This document shows positions 40,696 to 50,460 of a DNA stretch of 64,000 nt, in pieces. The notes below the pieces were generated by a model. That model was not told the DNA's origin. It made no database searches and worked only from the letters and a program-made list of their open reading frames with translations. The position numbers were made by a program, and so were the translations under genes. Each line of letters opens with the position of its first letter. Positions within the stretch are counted from its first letter, which is position 1. Source of the DNA: Mantamonas sphyraenae (taxonomy: Eukaryota > CRuMs > Mantamonadidae); NCBI GenBank assembly GCA_026936335.1, contig JAPMXV010000070.1, positions 186,001-250,000 on the forward strand. Reading direction: 5' to 3'.

Positions 40696-43447
40696 TCAGC
40701 GCCCGCCCGAACTCCACAGCAACTGTCCCTTTGTCCTTCCCTGCTTCCGCCTGCCCTTCTTGCCGCGCTTGCCTCCTTGGCTTTGCGATCCCAACGAGGG
40801 AAACTCGTTGCCTGAGCCCCACATGTTGCCCTGCTGCTTGTTGCCGCTCGCATTGCCTCCCCATCCGCCAGACTTTCCATGGTTGGATGATTTTTTGCCT
40901 CCGTGCGGATGCTGCTGCTGCTGCTGTTGGTTGCGTCTGCCTCCCGTGGTGCCACTCGAAGACAAGTCGTTGTTGTTGCCTGTGTTGCTGCTTGCGCTGC
41001 CGCCACCACCTCCCAGCACGTCGGGAAAGTCCTCTTCCTCCTTCGAGGTGCCGTTGATCACATCCACATACACCCCTGCGTCGCTGTCGCCGTAGCGCAG
41101 TAGCACTGGCGCCTGCAGGGCAGACGTGTACGAAGGGGTCTGTGTGTCTCCGTATCCCACTGTCGACGATTCGCTGGAGCCATCGTAGGCCAGGCTGTCA
41201 CTTCCTCCGGCCTCGTTCAATTCCATCCAGGCGTCCTCCATGGCGGCCCTGTCTTCTGCACTGAGTCCCGACGACACATGGTCACCCTCATGGTGGCCAT
41301 TCTGCTGTTCCTGTGTTTGTTGCGCCTCCGAGTTGCTGTTGAACGACTCGTCAAAGTGTTCGCGGTTGAACCCGTTCTTGGCGTCTCCAAACCCATGCTC
41401 GCGAGCCAGCTCAAACGAGGGGAATGCCGACGCTGTGTACAGATCCGGGTTTGTGGCAGGATTGGCCATTTTGCGTTCGTATCGTTCCTCCTCCTCCTTG
41501 CGCTGGTACTCTTTCTGTTCCTTCTCCTCGTGGTCGGCCCTGCGTTTGCGCACCCTACGCCTTTGTTCCAGTTCCTTGGCATACGGGGCCATGCTGTCAT
41601 GCGACACCAGACCCGTGAGATCCACCTCCACCAATTGCACGGTGGCACTCATGGGCACGTGGCTGAGGTTGCGGTTGCGTTTGCGGAAGCCTGTGCTCTG
41701 CACGTACGACTCCACCTCCAGCACGGGTGCACACACACTCTGCGGCAGCTGTGCGTACGAGCCATACTCGCGCACAAGGCACTTGAGGTTGATTGGGTGC
41801 AGGAATGCCAGTTGTCCGTCCTCAGCTGTGTGTGCAAACGGGTGTGAGCGATCGTTCGAAAACTCCTTGCAAAAACAACAACAGAAAATGGCGCACGTAC
41901 ACTGCAGAATAAAGTAATTGGACGATGAAACGTTGCCATTGTCCAGTGTGTCAGCGTCTCCTTGCTGTTGCTGTTGCTGTTGCTCCTCTTCTGTTGCTTG
42001 TTGGGCTTGGGTCCACTGCTCCAGTCGCAGGTTGTTCAGTTGCTTGGCAAGGGCCACATACGGCTCGATGCCATCGTCAATGCCTTCTGTCATGGCCAAA
42101 AGGGTGTCCAATTCCCTTGTTTCACGCTCCACAATGCTTTCCAGCTCATTGCATACACGCACACGTGTGAACTGGTCTGCAGAGGCCAGCGCTTCGCCGA
42201 CCACCTGCGCCGCCGTTTCGTTAGCCTCCGTCTCTGCGTTGCTCTGGTCCTTGTTAGACTTTGACACCGGTCCCAGTTGCTCCTGTCCTGCCTGGGCATA
42301 TGCTTGGGACGCCTGTGCACACGGATGCCCTCCCTGGGCCTGTCCACAAGCACAAAGCGACGCAGCTGGCCGGCTCGAAAGTCTTCCTTCAGTTCCACCT
42401 CGGCGCTCTTCAGTTCGTTCAGGTTCATCTGCGGTGGGCACAAATGGGGTGGTTGCAGAGTGAGCAGCGTGTGTGTGTATGATGTGGTTGGTGTGTTTGT
42501 GCATGTTGGCGGCTGCATGTTGCGCGTTTGGGCCGAGGTCCGCCTGCGTTGGGTTTTTTCTGCCGTGCGGCGTTTCTCTTGGAAATCTCCTGGCTTACCT
42601 CTGCGGCACAAAACGGGCAATAGGCCCATTTGGCGAGGGTCATGGAACGCGTGCTCCTGTCCACGCTCTCTGCGTCATCCTGGGTGGCCCACACGCCGGT
42701 CTGGTTGCGGCTGTCCTTCTGCGTGGTAGTGGTGGCTCCTGCGGCTGGAAACGAGTGGGTCACAGTCGGCACGTCGTCCGCAGCCTCGCTGTGGAACAAC
42801 CGCAATGCACAGGGCCAGCAGAACAGATGGCCACAACGGGAAATGCGTGGACACGTGGGTGGGTACAGACAAATGGGACATTCCGGCTGCTGGTGGCCTG
42901 TAAAACACACGTCTTGGACCCGATCCCAATCCACCAGCGCATCGGCATCCTCCTCCTCTCTTCCCGCCCGTTTCCACTGCCATTCCGGTCCACCACAAAT
43001 CGCAGCGTCGCTTGCTTGGCTCGCTCTGCGTTGAAAGGCACCTCATACTCGTCTTCTATGTACATCTTGTTCGAATGCCGTCCATGGTGGTGGTGATTCC
43101 TTCGCCGGTGCTGTTGGTGGTGCTTTCGGCTGCTGCTTCCCGATCCAGTATCCACCTGTGGGCCGCCCTCATTGAGTCAGCGCTCTTTTCCTTTCCTTCC
43201 TCTGTATCCCCACCCATGCGCCACCCACTCCCGTCGTTGCACTTACCTGTGCATAGGAGAATCCGACCAGGTGGGAGGCGTCCTGACCGCGTGAGGAAGA
43301 TCCTCCTCCTCCCCCTCCCCCGCTGCTATAGCCGCCCATTCCGTAGTATTCTCTGTGCTCCACGTCGTCTTCGTAGTAGTCCGCGCCACTCCAGCGCTCC
43401 GTACTGCCGTACAGTGCCTGGGCTTTGCGGTCTGCTTTGCGAGACAT
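40696..43447 (-). CDS. RNF10: RNF10-like RING E3 ubiquitin ligase
   Basis: RNF10 ubiquitinates 40S ribosomal proteins (uS3/uS5) on stalled ribosomes. Four exons: 43247-43447, 42599-43155, 41901-42428 and 40696-41825, with introns of 91, 170 and 75 nt. Family blocks in order: SHLVGFSYAQ (compare NHLLNFTFE), the RING CPICLYPPTCPRISRCGHLF with FCWPC and a distant CPFC, MNLNELKSAEV immediately after the RING, FILQSEDGQLAFLHPINLKC and LVREYGS, and RRRVRKRRADHEEKEQKEYQ. The RING carries an insertion of about 60 residues before its last Cys pair. Two -1 frame changes, near 42960 and near 42340 (a GGG run), must be corrected; with them the model is exactly 805 codons plus stop. The C-terminus is Gly/Asn/Gln-rich and basic. 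The start at 43447 is 77 bp from the divergent carrier gene. Confidence 0.87.
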
Positions 43448-43524
43448 GTGCGTGGAAGTGGCGTCGCTGGCAGCGGGAAAAGCTGCCTGCGATGGCGCCG
43501 CCAAACACTCCACATCCTCATCCC
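43448..43524. promoter_or_regulatory. Divergent intergenic region, RNF10 and SLC25 genes
   Basis: Seventy-seven bp separate two divergent start codons, so promoters must overlap. No motif was recognised. Confidence 0.4.
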
Positions 43525-43772
43525 ATGTCCACCACTGACGGATCTGCATCGAGTTCCTCCGCTGCCGCCCAACCCCAGCCGCCTGCACGCATGCCCTTCT
43601 GGAAGCATCTCGTCGCAGGAGGCATTGCCGGAACCTCGGAGATCCTCATCATGTACCCGCTCGACGTCGTCAAGACCCGCCAGCAAATGTCTGTCGGACG
43701 TGCAAAGTCCGAGGGTGTCATCAAGACCCTCACCAACACCATCAAGACCGAAGGGTGCGTTCTTGTGTCCTG

Positions 43773-43812
<40 letters not shown>

Positions 43813-43913
43813 TGCGAACCGGTTGCCGTTTCCCTTCCCGGCCCACCCTCCCGTCCGCCGAAGCAGTTTCCTCCCACGCAACTGACACCGTCCACTGTGC
43901 CGTCCGCTGTACC

Positions 43914-43947
<34 letters not shown>

Positions 43948-44986
43948 CCTCCGTTGCAGCTTTGGCACCTACCGTGGCATCCTGCCGCCCATCATGGTGG
44001 AGGCGCCCAAGCGAGCCATCAAGTTTGCCGCGAACGAACAGTACAAGGGGCTCGTCCAGGACGAGAACGGTGTCGTCGACCAAAAGGGAGCCATTCGTAC
44101 GTTGCACCACACCCATGGCCATGGAATCACACCATCCACACTGTCCCTCATGCCATTCCCATGCTTGTGGAGCCTGTTTTGCTGACCCTTGCCTCTCGTC
44201 ACTCGGATTCCCTTCCCTCTCAGTGGCTGGTGTCGGTGCGGGTATCACCGAGGCCTTTATTGTTGTGCCCTTTGAGCTCGTCAAGATTCGTCTGCAGATC
44301 AAGGAGAACGTACGTTGGGTCCTTTGCCGCCGGGGAGCGCGTGTGTGCCGAGGCTGTGTGTGTCGTCGCCCGGGATGGGGGCTGCCCCAGGCTCTTGAGA
44401 GTCTGTGTGCCCCACACATGGATGGCGAGAGACTTACCCTGCCCATTGCACTGCACCCCTGCTTGCAACGAATGACTTCCATCCTCTTCCGTTGGGCATA
44501 ACCACAGGCAGGCAAGTATGCAAACACAATGGATGCGGTGCTGAAAATCCTTCGCTCCGAAGGTCCGCTGGCCTTTTTCAACGGCCTTGAGGCAACCCTG
44601 CATCGCCACGCTTACTGGAACGGAGGCTACTTTGGCAGCATCCACGGCATCAAAGCCGCCCTGCCTGAGCCCGAGGTGCGTTGTGGCTACTGTGTGGCAG
44701 TGGAACGAGGGCACCGACCGTCGTCCCTTCGCTCACCCCTTGCGTGCTCCTGTTGCTCTTGTTGACCATCATCCCACAGACCAAGGGTGAAACCATGCTG
44801 CGTAACTTTGTGGCTGGCGCCCTTGCCGGTACCTTTGGTACCATGCTCAACACACCTGCGGATGTGGTCAAGACGCGCATCCAGAACCAGATCTCCCAAA
44901 AGGGCGTGCCCAACAAGTACAACTGGGCCATCCCAGGCATGGTCACCATTGCTCGCGAGGAAGGGTAGGTTGTTCCCCACATGCCA

Positions 44987-45040
<54 letters not shown>

Positions 45041-45186
45041 CATGCCGCTGACGCGTTCTGTACATTGGCTTCAGAATGGCCGCTCTCTACAAGGGATTTG
45101 TGCCCAAGGTGATGCGCCTGGGCCCCGGCGGAGGTATCCTCCTGGTGGTGTTTGACATTGTCAGCAATATGCTGCGCGACCTGTAA
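43525..45186 (+). CDS. SLC25A21: Mitochondrial 2-oxodicarboxylate carrier (SLC25A21-like)
   Basis: An inner-membrane antiporter that exchanges 2-oxoadipate and 2-oxoglutarate in lysine and tryptophan catabolism. Six exons join in frame: 43525-43754, 43960-44096, 44224-44309, 44508-44675, 44780-44964 and 45075-45186; introns are 104-205 nt and all GT-AG, giving 305 aa, the usual carrier size. Three tandem modules are present with carrier signatures PLDVVKTRQQ, PFELVKIRLQ and PADVVKTRIQ. Subfamily-typical segments are FGTYRGILPPIMVEAPKRAI and GLEATLHRHAYWNGGYFGS. The end LGPGGGILLVVFDIV matches the last helix. Introns 1, 2 and 5 contain TG microsatellites. Another dicarboxylate carrier remains possible, but the PPI-x-E-x-PKRA segment favours the ODC type. 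Confidence 0.93.
43777..43937. repeat. TG microsatellites in carrier intron 1
   Basis: Two (TG)n tracts at about 43777-43811 and 43914-43937 lie within one intron of the SLC25A21-like gene. Confidence 0.85.
44990..45039. repeat. TG microsatellite in carrier intron 5
   Basis: About 25 TG units fill half of the last intron of the SLC25A21-like gene. Confidence 0.9.
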
Positions 45187-45195
45187 TCAGTGGTC

Positions 45196-48100
45196 TCACA
45201 GGCGCAGCACAAGCTCGTTCAACGTGCTGTTCTGTGCCAGAATGTCGTGCAGCACACGCGTGTGCGTCATCAAATCAATCTTGTTGTCGTTGTTTTCCAC
45301 ATTCAGGTGTGTAAGGGACACGTTGGTGCGCAGGGCATCGAATACAGCCAGGATTCCCTCGTCGCCCCCCGCATTGCACGAAAGGTCCAGCAGCTCCAGG
45401 GACCGGCTCACTTTCACTGCCTCTGCCACAAACTGCAGCCCAGCCGCTTTGAGGTCGCACTTCTTCACACTCAGTTTGCGCAGGGTGTTGTTCACACGCA
45501 GAGCATCCATCAGATACTCGGCTCCGTTTGCCCGGATCGAGTTTCTGTCCAGCACCAGCGATTGCAGGCTCTTGTTGATTTTAAGAGTGTCTGCAAGCAT
45601 GGCCACCCCTTCGCTCGTGATCCCGTTGTACGTCAGATCCATGTGTGTCACTGTCGAGTTGATCGTCAGCATCTGGAAGATCGACATCGTTCCCTCATCC
45701 CGCAGCACATTTTCTGCGAGATAGAGAGAGAGAGAGAGAGAGAGAGTGTGTGTGTGTGTGTGTCAGTATCTCGGCCAGTGTGTGTGTGTGTGTGTGTGTG
45801 CATGTGTCTCCACCCCTCCCGTTCCAACTCACTCTGCAGGGACAGCCACTCCACTGATGTGTTTTCACACATGGCCTCAGAAAGGGCAGGTGCACCGTTG
45901 GAGCCCATGGCAGTTCCGTCGAGATTGAGCTTGCGCAGAGACTTGTTGTGTGAGAGGCCCCATGCCACAGCGCCTACGCCCTGCGACTCCAGCCTGTTCA
46001 TGGCCAGGTTGAGCTCCGTCAGACTGTTGTTACTGCTCAACGCCTTGCACACAGAGGACACGCTGATGGCATTCAAGCCCACCGCTTCCAGGTCCAGCGA
46101 GCGCAAGCCTGCGTTTGCTGCCAACCCAGCCGCCAGATCTGCCATTGCCTCCTGACTCATGGTCTTGTTCCTGCGCAGGCTCAACACACGCAAGGTGTGG
46201 TTGTCCTTGAGCACATCGGCAAGCACACGCACCGACTCGTCGTCGACGCCACACCCAGCCACATCCAACTCCTCCAGGGTGCTCACCCTCTGCAGCATGC
46301 CAAAGACCTGCGCCGTGCCCTTTGTGCCCAACCTGTGGTTACTTTGCAAATCCAGGCTGCGCAGTGATGTGTTGAACAGGGCGTTGTCCACCAGGGAGCC
46401 CACACTGCCTGCCTCCAGGTCACACCGTGCCAAGTTGGCCGTGTGCACCTTGTTGTCGTGCATGAGATCCAACAACTCGTCCGACGGCTCCTGTTTGCTC
46501 CTGCCTGTGTACACCTGTGCTGCGTCTGTGTCGGCGCCCAAGTGTCCCAGTGCCCCGTGCGTGGGGTGTGCACTTGCCGTCCCGGCCTCGGCCACCAATT
46601 GCACGCCGTCCACAAACACACGGATGCCGTCGCTCAGGCCCTCCAATGCCATCGAACGCAACTTGCCACTGGACCGTTGCGGCGACAGCGACAGCGACGA
46701 CGCCGAACGCACCGCACGAATCCCTCCACCACCACCACCACCACCACCTCCTCCGGACGACGACATGTCTTGGCCCACCTCCCACGATGCACGTACACTC
46801 TGCGAATCCAAATGGGTGCGTGTGAACATCGAATGCTCTCTGCCGCTGTCGCCATTGCCATCATCACCGTCCTCCCCCTGCTGCTGCTGCTGCTGCTGCT
46901 GCTGCTTGCCCTGTTTGCCCTGCTGGCCCACCTCCACCACCTGTTGTTGTTGTGCCTGCTGCTGCTCCATGGCACCTCCACTTCCCTGTTCCTCGCTTGC
47001 GTGTTGCACACCCCCGGGCAGTGGCGAGTCTTGCTTTGCGTGTGTGTTGTGTCCTCCTCCTTCGCTGTCGTTGCCGCCTGCCGCTGCCGCTTCGGCCATC
47101 GCCTGCGCCTCCTTTTCCTTCAGCTGTGCAAACAGGTCGTCCGCCTCGTTGTACTCCAGCATGCCCCCGTGTTGGCCCTCTTCCTTGTTCCCTTCTGTCC
47201 ACGATTGCACAGGCGTGTGGTTTCCCGCGTCGTGGTCCTCGTCGTGGGTGTTGTGATTTGTGCTCCAGCGTCCCCCGGCGGACTCGCCGTCTTTTGTCTC
47301 CAACCACGCTCCCTTTGGCGACGCCGTCGGTCGCACCTCTGCTCCTCCTCCACGGCTGTGATACGACGTCCCACTCAGGTGTTGTTGTGTGCTCAGCACC
47401 TGTTCTCCGCTCGAATCCTGCTCCTCCTCGCTCGTCGACGCTTGCCTCAGACGCATCACCTCATTTTCCGACTCCTGCTGCGCCGGCGTCTCTTCTTCCT
47501 CCCCGTTCTCCTCCACCACTGCGTGCCGTTGCCCGCCCTTTGTCCCTCGTTGCTGCGACGTCTGTGGTACACCCGTACATGTGTACACATGCAGTGTGTG
47601 CGCCCTGCCTGTGTCAGAACCACTCCCGTTGCTCAAAAGGAAGCCGATTGCCGGTTTCGGCAAGCAAAAACGCTTTTGCCTCTCCGGAATCTTCTGGCCC
47701 CATCCTGCAAGCGAATCCAGACGTCCCATCAAAGCAGACACCGTTGGGTGGTGCAGGCCTCGTGGCTGCCCTACTCACACGCACACCCGTTCCCAAATCT
47801 CCCGTCCTTACCATCTGGATCAGCTTGAACAGGCGGCGAGGGAGGCCCATGGCGTTCCAGTCGTCCGAGTCCATGTTCTGCAGGCTCTCCACGTCGTTGT
47901 ACAGATTCTGACGCAGAGTCTGACGCCAGGCCAGCAGCTGCTCGTTGCCGATGGCATTCGTGCCTGCCAGATCCATCGATACCTGTCGCATGGAGGCGTC
48001 CAGGGTGTCAGCGTTGAGATTGGTTGCACGCCGAGAGAGGCAGCCCAGAGAGCGCGCGAGGATGGACATGCACACGAGCAGATCCAGCATACCTGGGCTC

Positions 48101-48377
48101 ACATGGCAAAAGGAGGATCACATGCACATGCGTGCCACAACCATGCACACAGCTACGCACACACGCAAGGGAAGAAGGGACAAAGGAAAAAGTTTCGAAA
48201 AAGGGGAGCGGGTCGTACTTCGCGAAGCAGATCCAGCACACTGTCCTGTCCTCCGTTCTTGGCAAATCCGGACGTATTCAGGCTGCCGCGGCTGCCACTG
48301 CTGCCCCCCTTTGTGCTTTGTATGTGCGCATTGTGCACCACGCCCGATGATCGATGACACGAAAGTGCTCCACCCAT
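45196..48377 (-). CDS. Leucine-rich-repeat protein (RNI/NLRC-like), possibly N-myristoylated
   Basis: Four exons: 48242-48377, 47812-48092, 45833-47561 and 45196-45713, introns 149, 250 and 119 nt, total exactly 887 codons plus stop. The N-terminus MGGALSCHRSS has Gly2 and Cys6, a pattern for N-myristoylation with palmitoylation. A long disordered middle (poly-Gln, poly-Gly, Glu-rich) follows. The C-terminal half has about twelve ribonuclease-inhibitor-type LRRs, with repeats such as NTSLRSLDLQSN, NHTLRVLSLRRN, NSLTELNLAMNRL, KSLRKLNLDGTAMG and KSLQSLVLDRNSI. No NACHT, kinase or membrane domain is seen. The role is probably protein binding at a membrane, by inference. Exon 1 ends and exon 2 begins inside copies of a 13-bp direct repeat. 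The last intron carries CT and CA microsatellites. The stop is 9 bp from the converging carrier stop. Confidence 0.78.
48077..48238. repeat. 13-bp direct repeat flanking an intron
   Basis: AGCAGATCCAGCA occurs at 48077-48089 and again at 48226-48238, bracketing most of the first intron of the LRR gene. The match extends imperfectly for a few more bases. Confidence 0.85.
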
Positions 48378-48466
48378 CGTCGTCGGTGCTGAAGGAAGTT
48401 TTGCGCAGCGGAAGGGGCCGATGCGTTTGTGCTTGCCCCGACGGCGCCGGCACCGACTTCTCTCAC

Positions 48467-48470
<4 letters not shown>

Positions 48471-48501
<31 letters not shown>

Positions 48502-48512
48502 CACACACAACA
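48471..48512. repeat. CA microsatellite upstream of the LRR gene
   Basis: A (CA)n tract of about 40 bp lies in the 210-bp gap between the aminopropyltransferase stop (48588) and the LRR start (48377). Confidence 0.85.
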
Positions 48513-48587
48513 CAATGTTCCATTCAGAGCTGTGTTGCCCCCAAGTCCACTTCCCCCCTCCCTCCCCCTCCTCGGCTCGGCTCCCGC

Positions 48588-49523
48588 TCACACACAGAGC
48601 GGCGAGTCCTTGGTGATGACTCGAGTCTCATCAGCGAGTGCCTTGCGCACAAACTTGGCCATAGTAAAGATGCGCTGGTGGGTCTCACCATCGTAATACT
48701 TGAGTGTTTCGCCGTCGTTGAGCATGTCTGCAAGCAGCTCGTCAATCTCGGCGGCAGTGCGTTCCCGCGGGTCGTAGGAGCTACCGGGGCCCATGCACAG
48801 GACCAGCGACCACTGGGTGGCAAACGAGAACAAGGAGATGTCGATGGGGTAGGCATTGCCAAAACTCTCGTTCAACGTGTTGCACACGGGTGTAAACTCC
48901 TGTGTGAGGTTCATCACATCACAGGGCCCACTCTGTGTAATCATCACTGCCCCTTCCGCCATACGCGGCTGCACTGCTTCCACGTAAAAGTCCTTTGTGT
49001 ACAGCTCACACGCCGGCCCGGCCTCCAGCGGCTCGCAAAAGTCAAGGATCAGCACGTCGAATGCAAGCTCACACTCGCGCAGGTACTCCACCGCATCCTG
49101 GAACACCAGGGTGACACGCTCGTCACTGAGTGCCCCCTGTTCGATTTCACTCAGGTGTTTGCGGCATAGTTGGACCACCTCCTCGTCCAGATCGCACATA
49201 ACCACCGATTCCACCGACTTGTGTTTCAACACCTCTCGCACCGCCCCTCCGTCGCCCCCTCCGCCCACAAACACCCTCTTTGGTGCCCCGTGCGCAACCA
49301 TGGCCGAGTGCACCAGACTCTCGTGGTACACAAACTCATCCTTCTGCGCCGCCTGCATGTTGTTGTCCAGCACCAGCACCTTGCCAAACTCATGCGTGTC
49401 TTCAATGCTCACCGACTGGTACGCCGTCTTGCCCGCGTACACGTGCTCCTTCACGCTCAGAATGCTTCCGAAATGACTTGTTGTCCATTCCTGAAACCAC
49501 AGTGTCGGTGCCTTGCCCTCCAT
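48588..49523 (-). CDS. Aminopropyltransferase (thermospermine/spermidine synthase family)
   Basis: Transfers an aminopropyl group from decarboxylated S-adenosylmethionine to a polyamine. The start at 49523 (MEGKAPTLWFQEW) fits the family N-terminus and gives 311 aa; the frame stays open to 49661, but that extension is Glu/Gly-rich and overlaps the divergent MMADHC gene. Blocks: YQSVSIEDTHEFGKVLVLDN, DEFVYHESLVHSAM, nucleotide-binding VFVGGGGDGGAVREVLKH, VVMCDLDEEVV, LILDFCEPLEAGPACELYTK and DFYVEAVQPRM. The segment around DFCEPLEAGP-LYTK resembles plant ACL5 thermospermine synthase (DLADP-GGP-LYTK) more than classical spermidine synthase (DSSDP). Product specificity cannot be fixed from sequence. 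There are no introns. Confidence 0.86.
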   Translation of the reverse strand: MEGKAPTLWFQEWTTSHFGSILSVKEHVYAGKTAYQSVSIEDTHEFGKVLVLDNNMQAAQKDEFVYHESLVHSAMVAHGAPKRVFVGGGGDGGAVREVLKHKSVESVVMCDLDEEVVQLCRKHLSEIEQGALSDERVTLVFQDAVEYLRECELAFDVLILDFCEPLEAGPACELYTKDFYVEAVQPRMAEGAVMITQSGPCDVMNLTQEFTPVCNTLNESFGNAYPIDISLFSFATQWSLVLCMGPGSSYDPRERTAAEIDELLADMLNDGETLKYYDGETHQRIFTMAKFVRKALADETRVITKDSPLCV

Positions 49524-49617
49524 GATGATCAATGTGAGCGGTGATTCAGATGCCCCCCCCGCCGCCCCACCCCTCCACCCACCCGAATTCTCCACCTTCC
49601 CCTCGTCCCCAGCGTCC

Positions 49618-50400
49618 ATGTCCACCTCCACCTCCACCTCCTCCTCTTCCTCTGTACCCACACATTACAAAGGTGAGGAGCTGCGTCTGCTGCAGGGTGG
49701 TGCTCCGGCCCTGCAGCACGGACCCTGCTACTCCAAGCCCTGGTCCCTTCAGTACACAGTGCACAACTCCCTGGGTTCCATGCTGCCTGAGCTTCAGGGC
49801 GTGTTCCCCTCCTTGGACTTTGGCGCGCCGCAATTCCTCGACGATGCGTCCCACACGGGCGACGACGGAGAGGAGGCAGACGCAGACGCCGGCGACCGCA
49901 AGCACAACCTTCAACTCGCCTCGTGGCGCAAACTGCGCATGTTTCCCGCCGTCAAACTACTGTGTACATTCCAACATTGCTCCGTGGAGCTCCTCGACAT
50001 GGATAAGGAGACCGAAGACGAAAAGGACCGCTGCTTCTTTGCCTACCGCGACTGGAGCTCCCGCATGGTGGACAAGCTCGAGGCTGCAGGCGCATGGGCA
50101 GACACCACCGATCCCATGACTGGCTATCCCGTCAAGAGTGGTCGTGGTCGATTCTTCTTTGCAGAGGTGGAAGCCTACTCTCGCCTTTTCCCCGAGTACC
50201 AAACCCTTGACGTCGGCGGCTGCACCATCCTCCTCCACCCACAATGGGAGGCTGCCGTCTATCCGGGCACTCTCTTTACCACTGCAGACACAGAAACCAT
50301 CTGCGCCGCCATTGCAGAGCTGGACGCCGAAAAGGAGCAAGAGGATGCCGATGCCGAGCAGCAGCAGCAAGAACAGCAGGACAAGGAACAAAATGAATGA
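49618..50400 (+). CDS. MMADHC: MMADHC-like cobalamin trafficking protein
   Basis: MMADHC (cblD) takes part in partitioning vitamin B12 between cytosolic methionine synthase and mitochondrial methylmalonyl-CoA mutase by binding MMACHC. The 260-aa product, from the Met at 49618, aligns with the conserved C-terminal domain: DWSSRMVDKLEAAGAWADTT followed by DPMTG (human [20 protein letters not shown]), then EYQTLDVGGCTILLHPQW (human DDLGCCKVIRHSLW) and the ending GTLFTTADTE (human GSIFTNATPD). One Cys of the human Cys pair in that loop is kept; it sits where the cobalt-binding thiolate is. Earlier in-frame Met codons at 49522 and 49525 overlap the aminopropyltransferase start codon and are less likely. 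There are no introns. The C-terminus is Gln/Glu-rich. Confidence 0.82.
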   Translation: MSTSTSTSSSSSVPTHYKGEELRLLQGGAPALQHGPCYSKPWSLQYTVHNSLGSMLPELQGVFPSLDFGAPQFLDDASHTGDDGEEADADAGDRKHNLQLASWRKLRMFPAVKLLCTFQHCSVELLDMDKETEDEKDRCFFAYRDWSSRMVDKLEAAGAWADTTDPMTGYPVKSGRGRFFFAEVEAYSRLFPEYQTLDVGGCTILLHPQWEAAVYPGTLFTTADTETICAAIAELDAEKEQEDADAEQQQQEQQDKEQNE

Positions 50401-50460
50401 GAGAATGAATCACTGCCTCTTCTTTTCATGTGCGCAACAACAACCTTCCACATCGCTCCA

